This document shows, piece by piece, positions 9,331 through 17,634 of a stretch of DNA of 64,000 bases. The notes beneath the pieces were generated by a model. That model was not told the origin of the DNA, did no database searches, and worked only from the letters and a program-made list of their open reading frames with translations. The DNA comes from JAJPKK01 sp963702755 (lineage in GTDB: Bacteria > Pseudomonadota > Alphaproteobacteria > Rhizobiales > Xanthobacteraceae). Positions within the stretch are counted from its first letter, which is position 1. Every line of letters begins with the position of its first letter. Location: assembly GCA_963702755.1 (NCBI GenBank), contig CAVPDZ010000006.1, positions 124,001-188,000 on the forward strand, in the 5' to 3' direction. Made by a program: the position numbers and the translations under genes.

Positions 9331-9673
9331 ATCCGTGTGCGGCAACGCTATCGGCAGGCGCTGCGGTGCGATCGTTCATGCCGTAGTCGCGGATGACGCC
9401 TGCGATGCGCAGGCGGTAGTCGGCGAAAATCTCGCTGCGGCCGCGTTGCTGTGCGCGGCGATGCGCCGCGATATTGCGCCAGGCGGCGAGTGCCGCTTCG
9501 TCGCGGAAGAACGACAGCGACAGGATCTTGCCGGGCTCGGTCAGGCTCTCGAACCGCTCGATCGAGATGAAGCCGTCGATCTCCGCAAGCAGCGGCCGAA
9601 GCGACGCTGCAATATCGAGATACTCCTGCCGGCGGTCCGGTTTCGGCCGCACTTCAAAGATCACGGCGATCAC
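9329..9673 (-). CDS. ABM-domain (dimeric alpha/beta barrel) protein
   Basis: 114 residues. IAVIFEVRPKPDRRQEYLDIAASLRPLLAEIDGFISIERFES followed by GKILSLSFFRDEAALAAWR and HRRAQQRGR is the antibiotic-biosynthesis-monooxygenase fold; the conserved W and H are in place. The start is GTG 9673, preceded by CAGGAGA. Members act as small oxygenases or haem/quinone-binding proteins; the actual substrate is unknown. Confidence 0.75.
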   Translation of the reverse strand: MIAVIFEVRPKPDRRQEYLDIAASLRPLLAEIDGFISIERFESLTEPGKILSLSFFRDEAALAAWRNIAAHRRAQQRGRSEIFADYRLRIAGVIRDYGMNDRTAAPADSVAAHG

Positions 9674-9741
9674 GGGCAATCTCCTGTTTCTGAGGGGCGA
9701 TGGCAACCGCGTGTTTACCATGGCGGCTCTATGATCAGGGC

Positions 9742-9999
9742 ATGATCCAGTCGCGTCGTGTATCGCGTTTCAATGGTCAGCTGAGTACGCTTGAAGCGGC
9801 CCTCGATCGTGCCGGCGTCGCAGTGGCGAAAGCGTTCGCGTCCTCGCGCACCCCTCCCGGAGGCTCGCCGCGCGATATCGATGTATTGGGTTTGCGGGAG
9901 GTCGCCGGACTGCGCCTCGCAGTCCGCGTGATGGCCGCCGCGGCTCTCGCTGCCGTGGCGGCTCGTGTTTTGATCGCCCACGCGATGCTGCTTTCTTGA
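9742..9999 (+). CDS. Possible small membrane protein, unrecognised
   Basis: An 85-codon frame with a polar N-terminal half and a single hydrophobic C-terminal helix (LAVRVMAAAALAAVAARVLIA). No family is recognised and no convincing ribosome site is seen (only TCAGGGC upstream). It fills an otherwise empty 450-base gap between the ABM gene and the glnA terminator. It could equally be a chance frame in GC-rich DNA. Confidence 0.25.
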   Translation: MIQSRRVSRFNGQLSTLEAALDRAGVAVAKAFASSRTPPGGSPRDIDVLGLREVAGLRLAVRVMAAAALAAVAARVLIAHAMLLS

Positions 10000-10051
10000 G
10001 GCTGCCCCAAGAAAGCGATGCAGGCGGATCCCGCCAAGTGGCTCAGCGGAG

Positions 10052-10076
10052 AAAAACGGCGCCCAACCGGGGCGCC
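10052..10076 (-). terminator. Rho-independent terminator after glnA
   Basis: On the minus strand: GGCGCC, loop CCGGTTG, GGCGCC, then GTTTTTC. It lies 50 bases beyond the glnA stop codon. Confidence 0.8.
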
Positions 10077-10125
10077 AGGAGTTGGGATCGTCTAGCGATC
10101 CTGGGAGGAACTCTCAAACCCACGA

Positions 10126-11535
10126 TCAGGACGAATAATACATCTCGTATTCGACCGGGTGCGGCGTGTGCTCGAAGCGAATCACTTCGCCCATCTTGAG
10201 CTCAATGTAGCTGTCGATGAAGTCGTCATCGAACACGCCACCGGCCTTGAGGAAGGCGCGGTCCTTGTCGAGGCTTTCCAGCGCCTCGCGCAGCGAGCCG
10301 CACACCGTCGGAATCTGCTTTAGCTCCGCCGGCGGCAGGTCGTAAAGGTCCTTGTCCATGGCCGGGCCGGGATCGAGCTTGTTCTTGATGCCGTCGAGAC
10401 CGGCCATCAGCATGGCGGCAAAGCCCGTGTAGGGATTGGCGAGCGGATCGGGGAAGCGCACCTCGACGCGCTTGGCCTTGGGCGAATTGGTCCACGGAAT
10501 GCGGCACGAGGCCGAGCGATTGCGCGCCGAGTAGGCGAGCAGCACCGGCGCCTCGAAGCCGGGCACGAGGCGCTTGTAGGAGTTCGTGGTCGGATTGGTG
10601 AAGGCGTTGATCGCCTTGGCGTGCTTGATGACGCCGGCGATGTACTGCAGGCAGGTCTCCGACAGGTCCGCATATTTGTTGCCGGCGAACACCGGCTTGC
10701 CGTCCTTCCAGATCGACTGGTGGCAGTGCATGCCGGAGCCGTTGTCGCCGTAGACCGGCTTCGGCATGAAGGTTGCCGTCTTGCCGTAGATGTTGGCGAC
10801 CTGCTGGATGCAGTACTTGTAGATCTGCATCTGGTCCGCCATCGAAACCATCGGCGCGAACTTCATGCCGAGCTCGTGCTGAGCGGACGCGACCTCGTGG
10901 TGGTGCTTCTCGACCTTCACGCCCATCTTGGCCATGGCCGCGAGCATCTCGGAACGCATGTCCTGCACCGAGTCCTGCGGCGGCACCGGGAAGTAACCGG
11001 CCTTGTTGCGGATGCGGTGGCCGAGGTTGCCGCCTTCGTATTCGGTGTCGGAGTTGGTCGGCAGTTCGAGCTGATCGACCCGGAAGCCGGTGTTGTAGGG
11101 GGTCGCCGAATAGCGCACGTCGTCGAAGACGAAGAATTCGGCTTCGGGGCCGAAATGGATGGTGTCGCCCACGCCCATGGACTTGACCATCGCCTCGGCC
11201 TTCTTGGCGATGCCGCGCGGATCGCGGTTGTACGGCTCGCCGGTGGTCGGCTCGAGGACGTCGCAGACCAGCACCAAGGTAGTCTCGGCGAAGAACGGAT
11301 CGATCGTGGCCGAGGACGGATCGGGCATCAGGCACATGTCGGATTCGTGGATCGCCTTCCATCCGGCGATCGACGAACCATCGAACATCTGGCCTTCGGA
11401 GAAGGTGTCCTCTTCGATCATGGAAATGTCGAAGGTGACGTGCTGCCACTTCCCTCGAGGATCGGTGAAGCGGAAATCCGCGTACTTTACGTCGTTGTCC
11501 TTGATCAATTTAAGGACGTCTTTCGCGGTCGTCAT
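10126..11535 (-). CDS. glnA: Glutamine synthetase type I
   Basis: 469 residues, the standard GSI length. It makes glutamine from glutamate and ammonia in the cytoplasm as a dodecamer. Seen: MFDGSSIAGWKAIHESDM, FGPEAEFFVFDD (metal ligands), NGSGMHCHQSIWKDG, the ATP-loop region NPTTNSYKRLVPGFEAPV, RIP and RVEVRFPDPLANPY. KDLYDLPP carries the tyrosine adenylylated by GlnE in GSI-beta enzymes. ATG 11535 is preferred over an ATG three codons earlier because GGGG sits at proper distance only for 11535. Downstream of glnB by 58 bases, with a sigma-54 promoter upstream of both. Confidence 0.97.
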   Translation of the reverse strand: MTTAKDVLKLIKDNDVKYADFRFTDPRGKWQHVTFDISMIEEDTFSEGQMFDGSSIAGWKAIHESDMCLMPDPSSATIDPFFAETTLVLVCDVLEPTTGEPYNRDPRGIAKKAEAMVKSMGVGDTIHFGPEAEFFVFDDVRYSATPYNTGFRVDQLELPTNSDTEYEGGNLGHRIRNKAGYFPVPPQDSVQDMRSEMLAAMAKMGVKVEKHHHEVASAQHELGMKFAPMVSMADQMQIYKYCIQQVANIYGKTATFMPKPVYGDNGSGMHCHQSIWKDGKPVFAGNKYADLSETCLQYIAGVIKHAKAINAFTNPTTNSYKRLVPGFEAPVLLAYSARNRSASCRIPWTNSPKAKRVEVRFPDPLANPYTGFAAMLMAGLDGIKNKLDPGPAMDKDLYDLPPAELKQIPTVCGSLREALESLDKDRAFLKAGGVFDDDFIDSYIELKMGEVIRFEHTPHPVEYEMYYSS

Positions 11536-11593
11536 AGAACTCATTCCCCTTTCTCACGCATCGCTCATCGCGACGACGCTGCCCCGGCGGCGG

Positions 11594-11932
11594 TTAGATT
11601 GCGTCCAGTCCGGATTCTCCGGTCCGTATCCGGATCGCTTCCTCTATCTTGGAGACGAAAATCTTACCATCGCCAATCCGCCCGGTCTGCGCCGCACGGC
11701 GAATTGCGTCGACCGCCTTGTCGACCATCTCGTCGCCCAGCACGATCTCGATCTTCACTTTTGGCAGGAAATCCACAACGTATTCGGCGCCGCGATAGAG
11801 CTCGGTATGCCCCTTCTGGCGGCCAAAGCCCTTGGCTTCGGTGACGGTGATGCCTTGAAGCCCCACCTCCTGCAGGGCCTCCTTTACCTCATCGAGCTTG
11901 AAGGGCTTGATGATTGCTTCGATCTTCTTCAT
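11594..11932 (-). CDS. glnB: Nitrogen regulatory protein P-II
   Basis: 112 residues, full length. KKIEAIIKPFKLDEVKEAL is the family N-terminus. The T-loop reads GHTELYRGAEYVVDFLPK with Tyr51, the uridylylation site, in place. VDAIRRAAQTGRIGDGKIFV is the second PII signature. It senses 2-oxoglutarate, ATP and glutamine status and controls GlnE/GlnD and NtrB. First gene of the glnB-glnA operon. Confidence 0.97.
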   Translation of the reverse strand: MKKIEAIIKPFKLDEVKEALQEVGLQGITVTEAKGFGRQKGHTELYRGAEYVVDFLPKVKIEIVLGDEMVDKAVDAIRRAAQTGRIGDGKIFVSKIEEAIRIRTGESGLDAI

Positions 11933-12013
11933 GTGGCGTCCGTCCCTGGCTCCCGCCCGTCAGACAGTTTCTGTCGGCCCCACGCGCACGAATGGACAGC
12001 CGCGCCGCTGGTT

Positions 12014-12030
12014 AGCAGGGTCCGTGCCAA
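12014..12030 (-). promoter_or_regulatory. Sigma-54 promoter of glnBA
   Basis: On the minus strand the bases read TTGGCACGGACCCTGCT, close to the YTGGCACG-N4-TTGCW consensus, with the -24 GG and -12 GC correctly spaced. A start point near 12003 would give a leader of about 70 bases before glnB. This fits NtrC/RpoN control of nitrogen assimilation. No convincing full NtrC palindrome was found in the 160 bases further upstream. Confidence 0.7.
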
Positions 12031-12358
12031 CCGGCGGGCGGCGAGGAAAAAGCTGCCTTTTTCAAGTCACTAAGCCGGCCCTCAAGCGAGGGTCGAGCGG
12101 TGCCCGATAGGGTGATGGTAAAGAATTAAACAACATGCCTAAAGGATGCGCAATGGCCCTTGCTGCGACGCAGATCTGCCAATTCTGATGTTAGATGAAG
12201 TGCTTCGGTTGGCTTAGGCTATTTCGGCAACGGTCTGTGGCGGGCTTGTCATCGCTGCCGAGGTAGATGGGTGCCGGATGAAGATATCCGGCCGGCTCGG
12301 CCGCGCGGGGAGCGCTTGCGTTGCCGGTCCGAACGGGAACCAAGTATACAGCGAAGCG

Positions 12359-13868
12359 ATGTTCGAACTGCTCACCAATGCCGAGATGGGGGAGGCCGAT
12401 CGTGCCACCATCGCCTCCGGCGTGTCCGGCGAGTTGCTGATGGAGGCCGCGGGCGCCGCGGTGGCCAGGGCGGTGATCGGGCGCTATCCGCCCGGCGGCA
12501 AGGTCGTGGTGATCGCCGGGACCGGCAACAATGGCGGTGATGGCTTCGTTGCAGCGCGCCATTTGCGCGAGGCCGGCTTCCCCGTCGAAGTCGTGGTGGT
12601 CGGCGCCGCCGAGAATATCAAAGGCGATGCCGCCGAAGCGGCGCAGCGATGGGGTCAGTGGTCGACCCCTGCCGGCGACGCTCCCGATTTCACTGGAGCG
12701 ACGCTCATCATCGATGCGCTGCTGGGCGCCGGGCTCGATCGTCCGGTGACGGGCGCACCGCTTCTGGCGATCGACGCCATGAACAAGGCGTCGTGTCCGA
12801 TTATCGCGATCGATCTGCCGAGCGGCATCAGCGGCACCACCGGTGCCATCATGGGCGGCGCGGCGGTCCGCGCAACGCGAACAGTCACTTTCTTCCGCAA
12901 GAAGCCTGGTCACCTGCTGCTGCCCGGACGCTCGCACTGCGGCGTACTGGAAGTCGCGCAGATCGGGATTGGCGCTGAGGTCCTTCCACGCATCAAGCCG
13001 CTCGCCTTCGAGAACAGCCCCGCGCTGTGGGGATCGCAGTTTCCGGTGCCGACCATGGAGGGGCACAAATACAATCGCGGCCATGCCGTCGTGGTGTCCG
13101 GTGCGCTCGCTTATACGGGCGCGGCGCGGCTTGCCGCGATGGGAGCGCTGCGTGCCGGCGCGGGGCTCGTCACCATCGCTTCGCCGCGCGATGCACTCTC
13201 GGTCAATGCGGCGAGCTCGCTCGCGGTGATGGTGCGGCCGGTCGAGGCCCCCGTCGAACTAGAGCATTTCCTGAAAGATCCGCGCTTCAATGCGGTCGGG
13301 ATCGGCCCGGGGGCAGGGGTGACGCTGCGCACCCGCGACATGACCTTGATGGCGCTCGCCGGCGAACGATCGGTCGTTGTCGACGCCGACGCCCTGGTGA
13401 GCTTTGCCGACCACGCCGACACGCTCTTTGCGGCGCTCGCGCAGAATTGCAATGCCGTGCTCACGCCGCACGCCGGCGAATTCGCCAAGTTGTTCGGCAA
13501 GACCATGGAGCAGATTCCGGCTTCGTCGGCCTCGAAGCTGCTGGCAGCGCGGGCGGCGTCCGGCCGCTCGGGAGCGGTCGTGGTTTACAAGGGCGCAGAC
13601 ACCGTGATCGCGTCGCCCGATGGTCGGGCGGCGATCAATGCCAACGCCCCGCCCTGGCTTGCGACTGCGGGTTCGGGTGACGTGCTGACCGGCCTCATCA
13701 CCGGTCTTCTCGCGCAAGGCATGCCGCCCTTCGAGGCGGCTACCGCTGCGGTCTGGATCCACGGCGAAGCCGCGACCGCCGCCGGGCCGGGAATGATTTC
13801 CGAGGATCTCGCCGCCGCGCTTTCCGGAGGTCTATCGGCGGCTCTTCGCCGACTTCCAGCGCGGTTGA
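12359..13868 (+). CDS. nnrD: Bifunctional NAD(P)H-hydrate epimerase / ADP-dependent dehydratase, 3' frameshift
   Basis: Repairs hydrated NAD(P)H. The N-terminal epimerase domain (residues about 1-215) shows GTGNNGGDGFVAARHL and LPSGISG. The C-terminal kinase-fold dehydratase (about 225-500) shows GHKYNRGHAVVVSG, GIGPGAGV, LTPHAGEFAKLFG and TAGSGDVLTGLITGLLAQG with the catalytic aspartate. ATG 12359 (MFELLTNAEM) is the family start. As sequenced, the frame runs on to 14176 over the antisense of the next gene. Removing one T at 13821-13823 gives the family-like end ALPEVYRRLFADFQRG and a stop at 13866-13868, 8 bases from the convergent gene. The extra T is probably a sequence error or a recent mutation. 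Confidence 0.88.
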
Positions 13869-13876
13869 AGCGCGCC

Positions 13877-15103
13877 TCAACTCACTGCAAACCAGGCCGC
13901 GGCGCTCGTACTGCCTTCGAGTGCGCGCTGTTCAATGAGCCAGCGGCCCGGATTATCCGCAACGAAGGCGATGCGCTGGGTCTCGCCGGGAAACACGATC
14001 ATCGTGTCGAGCCAATAGGGCTTCCAGCCGTCGTCGAGCCGATCGAGCAGGCGGAAATGATGGCCATGCACGTGCACGGTTGCCGCCGACGTGCCGCCCG
14101 CGAGCGCCATCACGACGCTGCGGCCCCGCTCGACCGCGAACAGGCGCTGCGGCTCGGCGCTGGCGGCCGCGGGTAGAACCGGCACCGTGACACGTAATGC
14201 GCGGGCGAGATCAATCCGGCTCGGCAGCGGATTGGCGGGGAGCGGGGATGGCTCACCGAGCGGCGAAGCGCGCGCCGCGCTGCCACTTTCATACACGAGC
14301 CGCACCAGCGCGTCGGCGCCGCCAGGGTGTGCGAATTCGATCGGCGCGACGGTGCCTGGTGCCGCGGTCGCGTCGACGAACACATCGGCGCGCCCGCCCG
14401 GCGCCAGCATGATCGCGCCGTCGCGCGACGAGAATGGCTCGGCGGGCTCGCCGTCGAGCGCCATCACGATCACGCGATGACCGGGAATGCGCGCGCGCAT
14501 CGGCTGCGCTAGTGAGGCATTGACGAAACGCAGGCGCAGCCGCTCGTTCTGGCGCACGGCGATATCGGTACGGGGCGCGCCGTTGATGGTCGCGCGAACG
14601 GGTTCGCCCGATGTCTTCGATGCGACCACCTCGGCGAAAACCAGCACCTCGTCGCGATCGACCATCGGCGGCTGGGGTTCGGTGACGACGAGCGCGCCAT
14701 AAAGCCCGCGCTCCTGTTGGCCGGCGAAGCTCGCGCGGTAGAGAAAAGTGCCGGCGTCAGGCACGACGAAACGGTAGTCGAAGCTCGCGCCGGGCGCGAT
14801 CGCGGGCGTCAGTGGCGGCGCGCCGTCCATCGCGGCTGGCACGCGAACGCCCTGCCAGTGAATGGCGGTCGGTTCTTCAAGGGCGTTGACGAGACGCAGC
14901 TTCACCTCTTCGCCGCGACGAACGCGGATGATGGGGCCTGGCACCGCGCCCGCAAACGCGAGCATGGCGGCTTCGCTCGCTCCGGCAAGCCGGGCGGCGC
15001 GCAGCACCGTGAAGCCGTCGGGCGCATTCTCGGCACGCGCCTTCGCGGCAAGCGCCGCGACGGCACCGCAAGAGCCGATCAAAACGTCGCGCCTCGTTCG
15101 CAT
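13877..15103 (-). CDS. Multicopper-oxidase-fold protein lacking most copper ligands
   Basis: 408 residues with a Tat-like signal (MRTRRDVLIGSCGAVAALAA); a GTG at 15145 would add 14 residues. Three cupredoxin-like regions are recognisable, but the ligand motifs are degraded. HWHG reads HWQG (residues 82-85). The WYHSH position reads LYRAS. HPxHxHGH reads ATVHVHGH. The final HCHxxxH position, in GRW-LIEQRALEG, has no Cys or His. Two or three of about eleven ligands remain, so normal oxidase chemistry is unlikely; a structural or chaperone role is possible. Convergent with nnrD. A 70-residue membrane protein gene lies 105 bases upstream. Confidence 0.82.
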   Translation of the reverse strand: MRTRRDVLIGSCGAVAALAAKARAENAPDGFTVLRAARLAGASEAAMLAFAGAVPGPIIRVRRGEEVKLRLVNALEEPTAIHWQGVRVPAAMDGAPPLTPAIAPGASFDYRFVVPDAGTFLYRASFAGQQERGLYGALVVTEPQPPMVDRDEVLVFAEVVASKTSGEPVRATINGAPRTDIAVRQNERLRLRFVNASLAQPMRARIPGHRVIVMALDGEPAEPFSSRDGAIMLAPGGRADVFVDATAAPGTVAPIEFAHPGGADALVRLVYESGSAARASPLGEPSPLPANPLPSRIDLARALRVTVPVLPAAASAEPQRLFAVERGRSVVMALAGGTSAATVHVHGHHFRLLDRLDDGWKPYWLDTMIVFPGETQRIAFVADNPGRWLIEQRALEGSTSAAAWFAVS

Positions 15104-15207
15104 GGCGCGAAGCGTATCGGGAGCGGTCGGGAAGGGATAGAGCACGTCAGCAGGATGCGCCGTTCGACCCGCCGCACGTCGCGTCCGAACTTCGAATTGG
15201 CGCGCGA

Positions 15208-15420
15208 TCAGCGAAACGGCGCCGCAAGCATCTCAACAACGTCGCTATGCAGCAGCGTCAATTGCAGCAGAACTGTCGCCAGCAATCCCGCCAGCGCCGC
15301 CGCGCAAACGGCCACAAACACCGGATTCCCGCTCAAGGCGACCAGCGAATGCCACGGCTCTCCAAGTTCGCGATTCCGGGGTGACAGCGGCCGCGGGGTG
15401 ATTTCTCCGCGCATCGGCAT
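15208..15420 (-). CDS. Small single-helix membrane protein
   Basis: 70 residues starting MPMRGEITPRPL, with a good ribosome site (GAGGAGG about 7 bases before ATG 15420). One transmembrane helix (GNPVFVAVCAAALAGLLATVLLQLTLL, residues about 35-60) and a short outside tail. No family recognised. Same strand as the downstream multicopper-oxidase-fold gene, so perhaps co-transcribed. A Crp-like palindrome lies 72 bases upstream. Confidence 0.55.
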   Translation of the reverse strand: MPMRGEITPRPLSPRNRELGEPWHSLVALSGNPVFVAVCAAALAGLLATVLLQLTLLHSDVVEMLAAPFR

Positions 15421-15491
15421 GAACTGGCCTCCTCTAGTCCCGCTGCCCCGGCCGCAACGATCAATCAATAAACGAGTGCGGCGCACATAGA

Positions 15492-15507
15492 TGTGATTCA
15501 CGTCACA
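15492..15507. promoter_or_regulatory. Crp-type palindromic site TGTGA-N6-TCACA
   Basis: TGTGATTCACGTCACA matches the Crp/Fnr-superfamily consensus with perfect half-sites. It lies 72 bases upstream of the small membrane protein (minus strand) and about 200 bases upstream of the serpin start (plus strand). It could serve either; the cognate regulator is unknown in this lineage. Confidence 0.45.
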
Positions 15508-15704
15508 AAAGCGGCGGCGCGCAGGGCAGGGGGCGGACAGAGGTGTATTTTCACGGTTTGGTGACCGCCGCGCCTCGCGTCGGCAGCGCGTGTCCCGGTA
15601 ACGATATGGCCGAAATAGCGGCTGCGGCGGCCTTAACTCCGTCGAAGTGTTGTATGCTGTGGAGTGCGCGGCTGACAGCGCGAAAGATCGCGGGAGGAGA
15701 GACG

Positions 15705-17104
15705 ATGCCGAGGAACCTATCGGGCTGCAGGCGCGCGATCGTCGTCGCGTTACCGGCCTTGCTCGGATCGCTCGCCCTCGCCGGCCTCACGGCGCCGCAA
15801 CGCGCCGCAGCACAACTCAACATCGCGGTGGAGGCGCGCGTGACGCTCCTTGCCAAGGCCTACAACACCACGGCGCAGCAGCTCTTCACCACGCTCGCGG
15901 CGACGCCGGGCAACGTCGTGTTCTCGCCCTATTCGATCGGCACCGCCATGTCGATGGCGCTCGTCGGCGCGCGCGGCGACACCGCGAGCGAGATGGCGCG
16001 CGTGATGTCGGAGCGGATGGCGAACGAGGCGATCGACACGGCCAATGCCGAGATGATGGCGATCCTCGCCGGCTACGACCACAGCGCCGATCCGCCGACT
16101 TGTCCGCCAAATACGGCGCTCAAGAATGGGAAGTGCGATGGCGCGCCGAGCCGCGACGGGAAATGTACGTTTGGTATGCAGCCGCAGGGTGGTCGTTGCG
16201 TCGGCGACGGCACGCCACCAAAATCGGCGAAGCTCCTCATCGCCAACGGGCTGATGCTCAGCAAGGACGGCGACATCATCTCGGCTGATTACGCCGAGAC
16301 GCTCAAGACGCGCTATGGTGCCGACGTTTTCCGCAGCGCCAACCTTGATGACGTCAACAACTGGGTGAGCCGCCATACCGAAGGGCGGATCCCCAAGCTG
16401 TTCGATCAGCTTGAGGTCGACGCCGGCGGCGATCCTGCTCAACGCGGTCTATTTCAAGGCGCGGTGGGCATCGACCTTCAATCCGAGCCGCACCGCCGAC
16501 GAGAGCTTCCATCTCACGCCGACCCAGGAGGTGCAGGTTCGCATGATGAACCAGCGCGGCAATTATGCGCTGGTGTCGCGCGGGGGCTATCGCGCCATCC
16601 GGTTGCCTTACCAGGTGGCTGAACTTGGTCTCGTTGTCGTGCTGCCGGACGACGTCGGCGGCGTCGATGCCGTCGCGCGGCGGCTCGGGGCGAACGAACT
16701 GACTGAACTCTTCTCGGCCCTTCGCAACGGACAATCGGGCAAGCCGGTCGCGCTTGCGCTGCCGCGCTTCAAGACGGAATACAAAGCGGACCTCGTGTCG
16801 GCGTTCAAGGCGGCGGGCATGCGCAAGGCCTTCGACGACAAGGTCGCGGATTTTTCCGGCATGACGGCAAAGCCGCTGCCGCCGGGCGCGCTCTATATCG
16901 GCGAGATCGCCCATCGCGCGGTCATCGACGTGAACGAAGAGTTCGACCGAAGCCGCCGCCGCGACCGGCGTCGGCATGGTGATGGCGTCAGCCGCACCGG
17001 TTCAGCCCGAGGCGTTCAAGGTCGACCATCCGTTCCTGTTCTACCTCGTCGACGACACGACCGGCGCGATCCTGTTCCAGGGCCGCATCAGCGATCCGCG
17101 CTAA
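15705..17104 (+). pseudogene. Secreted serpin with Cys-rich insertion, broken by two +1 shifts
   Basis: Reads as a serine-protease inhibitor of the serpin fold in three frames. A signal peptide starts at ATG 15705 (RBS GGGAGGAGAG). NVVFSPYSIGTAMSMALVGARG is the serpin helix-B signature. A Cys-rich insertion of about 50 residues (CPPN ... GKC ... GKCTFG ... GGRC) follows. ILLNAVYFKARWAS and the reactive-loop region close the fold. One extra base at 16425-16430 and one extra T at 16942-16943 separate the frames; removing them restores the whole protein to the TAA at 17102-17104. The restored hinge EESTEAAAATG is of inhibitory type, with a predicted small-residue Ala-Ser P1-P1'. Probably intact in the organism. 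Confidence 0.78.
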
Positions 17105-17165
17105 GACAAGCCGTCGAGCGACGCGCTATGATCCCCCATCGTCTGAACGAATTGGGGAGATCGTC

Positions 17166-17556
17166 ATGCACGTCTATTACGCCGTCGTCATTGCGGCGGT
17201 CGCCGGCATCGCGCTCGGTGCCGTGGTCACGGGAATGATGGCCAACACAACGCCCAAGGCCTACATCGTCACCGAGGTCGACGTCACCGGCGATATGGAA
17301 GTGTTTCTGCGCGACTACGCCGCTCACGTGCAGGCGACGGTGCGATCCGTTCGGCGGCAGGTATCTCGTGCGCGGCGGCAAAACCATCAGCGTCGAGGGT
17401 GATCCGCCGAAGGGGCGCATCGTCATCAGCGAGTTCGATTCGATCGAGAAGGCGCGGGCGTGGCGCGAGTTGCCGGCGTACAAGAAAATCTGCGTCGTGC
17501 GCGAGCGCGAGACGAAGTCGCGCCAATACATCGTCGAGGGATTGCCGAGCGCGTAG
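17166..17556 (+). pseudogene. DUF1330 family protein, one +1 shift
   Basis: Starts at ATG 17166 after GGGGAG. An N-terminal hydrophobic segment (YYAVVIAAVAGIALGAVV) is followed by the DUF1330 domain: AYIVTEVDV, then FLRDYAAHVQATVR, and in the next frame YLVRGGKTISVEGDPPKGRIVISEFDS and ARAWRELPAYKKI. An extra C at 17347-17348 splits it; without it the join reads ATVRSFGGRYLVRGG, the family sequence. About 129 residues if restored. Biochemical function unknown. Confidence 0.75.
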
Positions 17557-17581
17557 CGGCGCCGGCGGCTCAAGAATTGAA

Positions 17582-17604
17582 GTGGCCGGGACGAACCCGG
17601 CCAC
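17582..17604. terminator. Hairpin between convergent genes
   Basis: GTGGCCGGG, loop ACGAA, CCCGGCCAC: a perfect 9-bp stem between the DUF1330 gene and the convergent secreted-protein gene. No clear T run, so terminator function is inferred. The GGCCGGG core is shared with the hairpin at 50148-50178. Confidence 0.45.
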
Positions 17605-17634
17605 GACGAACGCCTCAACCTGTTTTTATATCGG

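Noticed and set aside
13869..14176. C-terminal extension of the NAD(P)H-hydrate repair enzyme overlapping the next gene
   Set aside because: The extension is antisense to the multicopper-oxidase-fold gene. A one-base shift restores the expected family C-terminus, so the extension is not taken as real protein.
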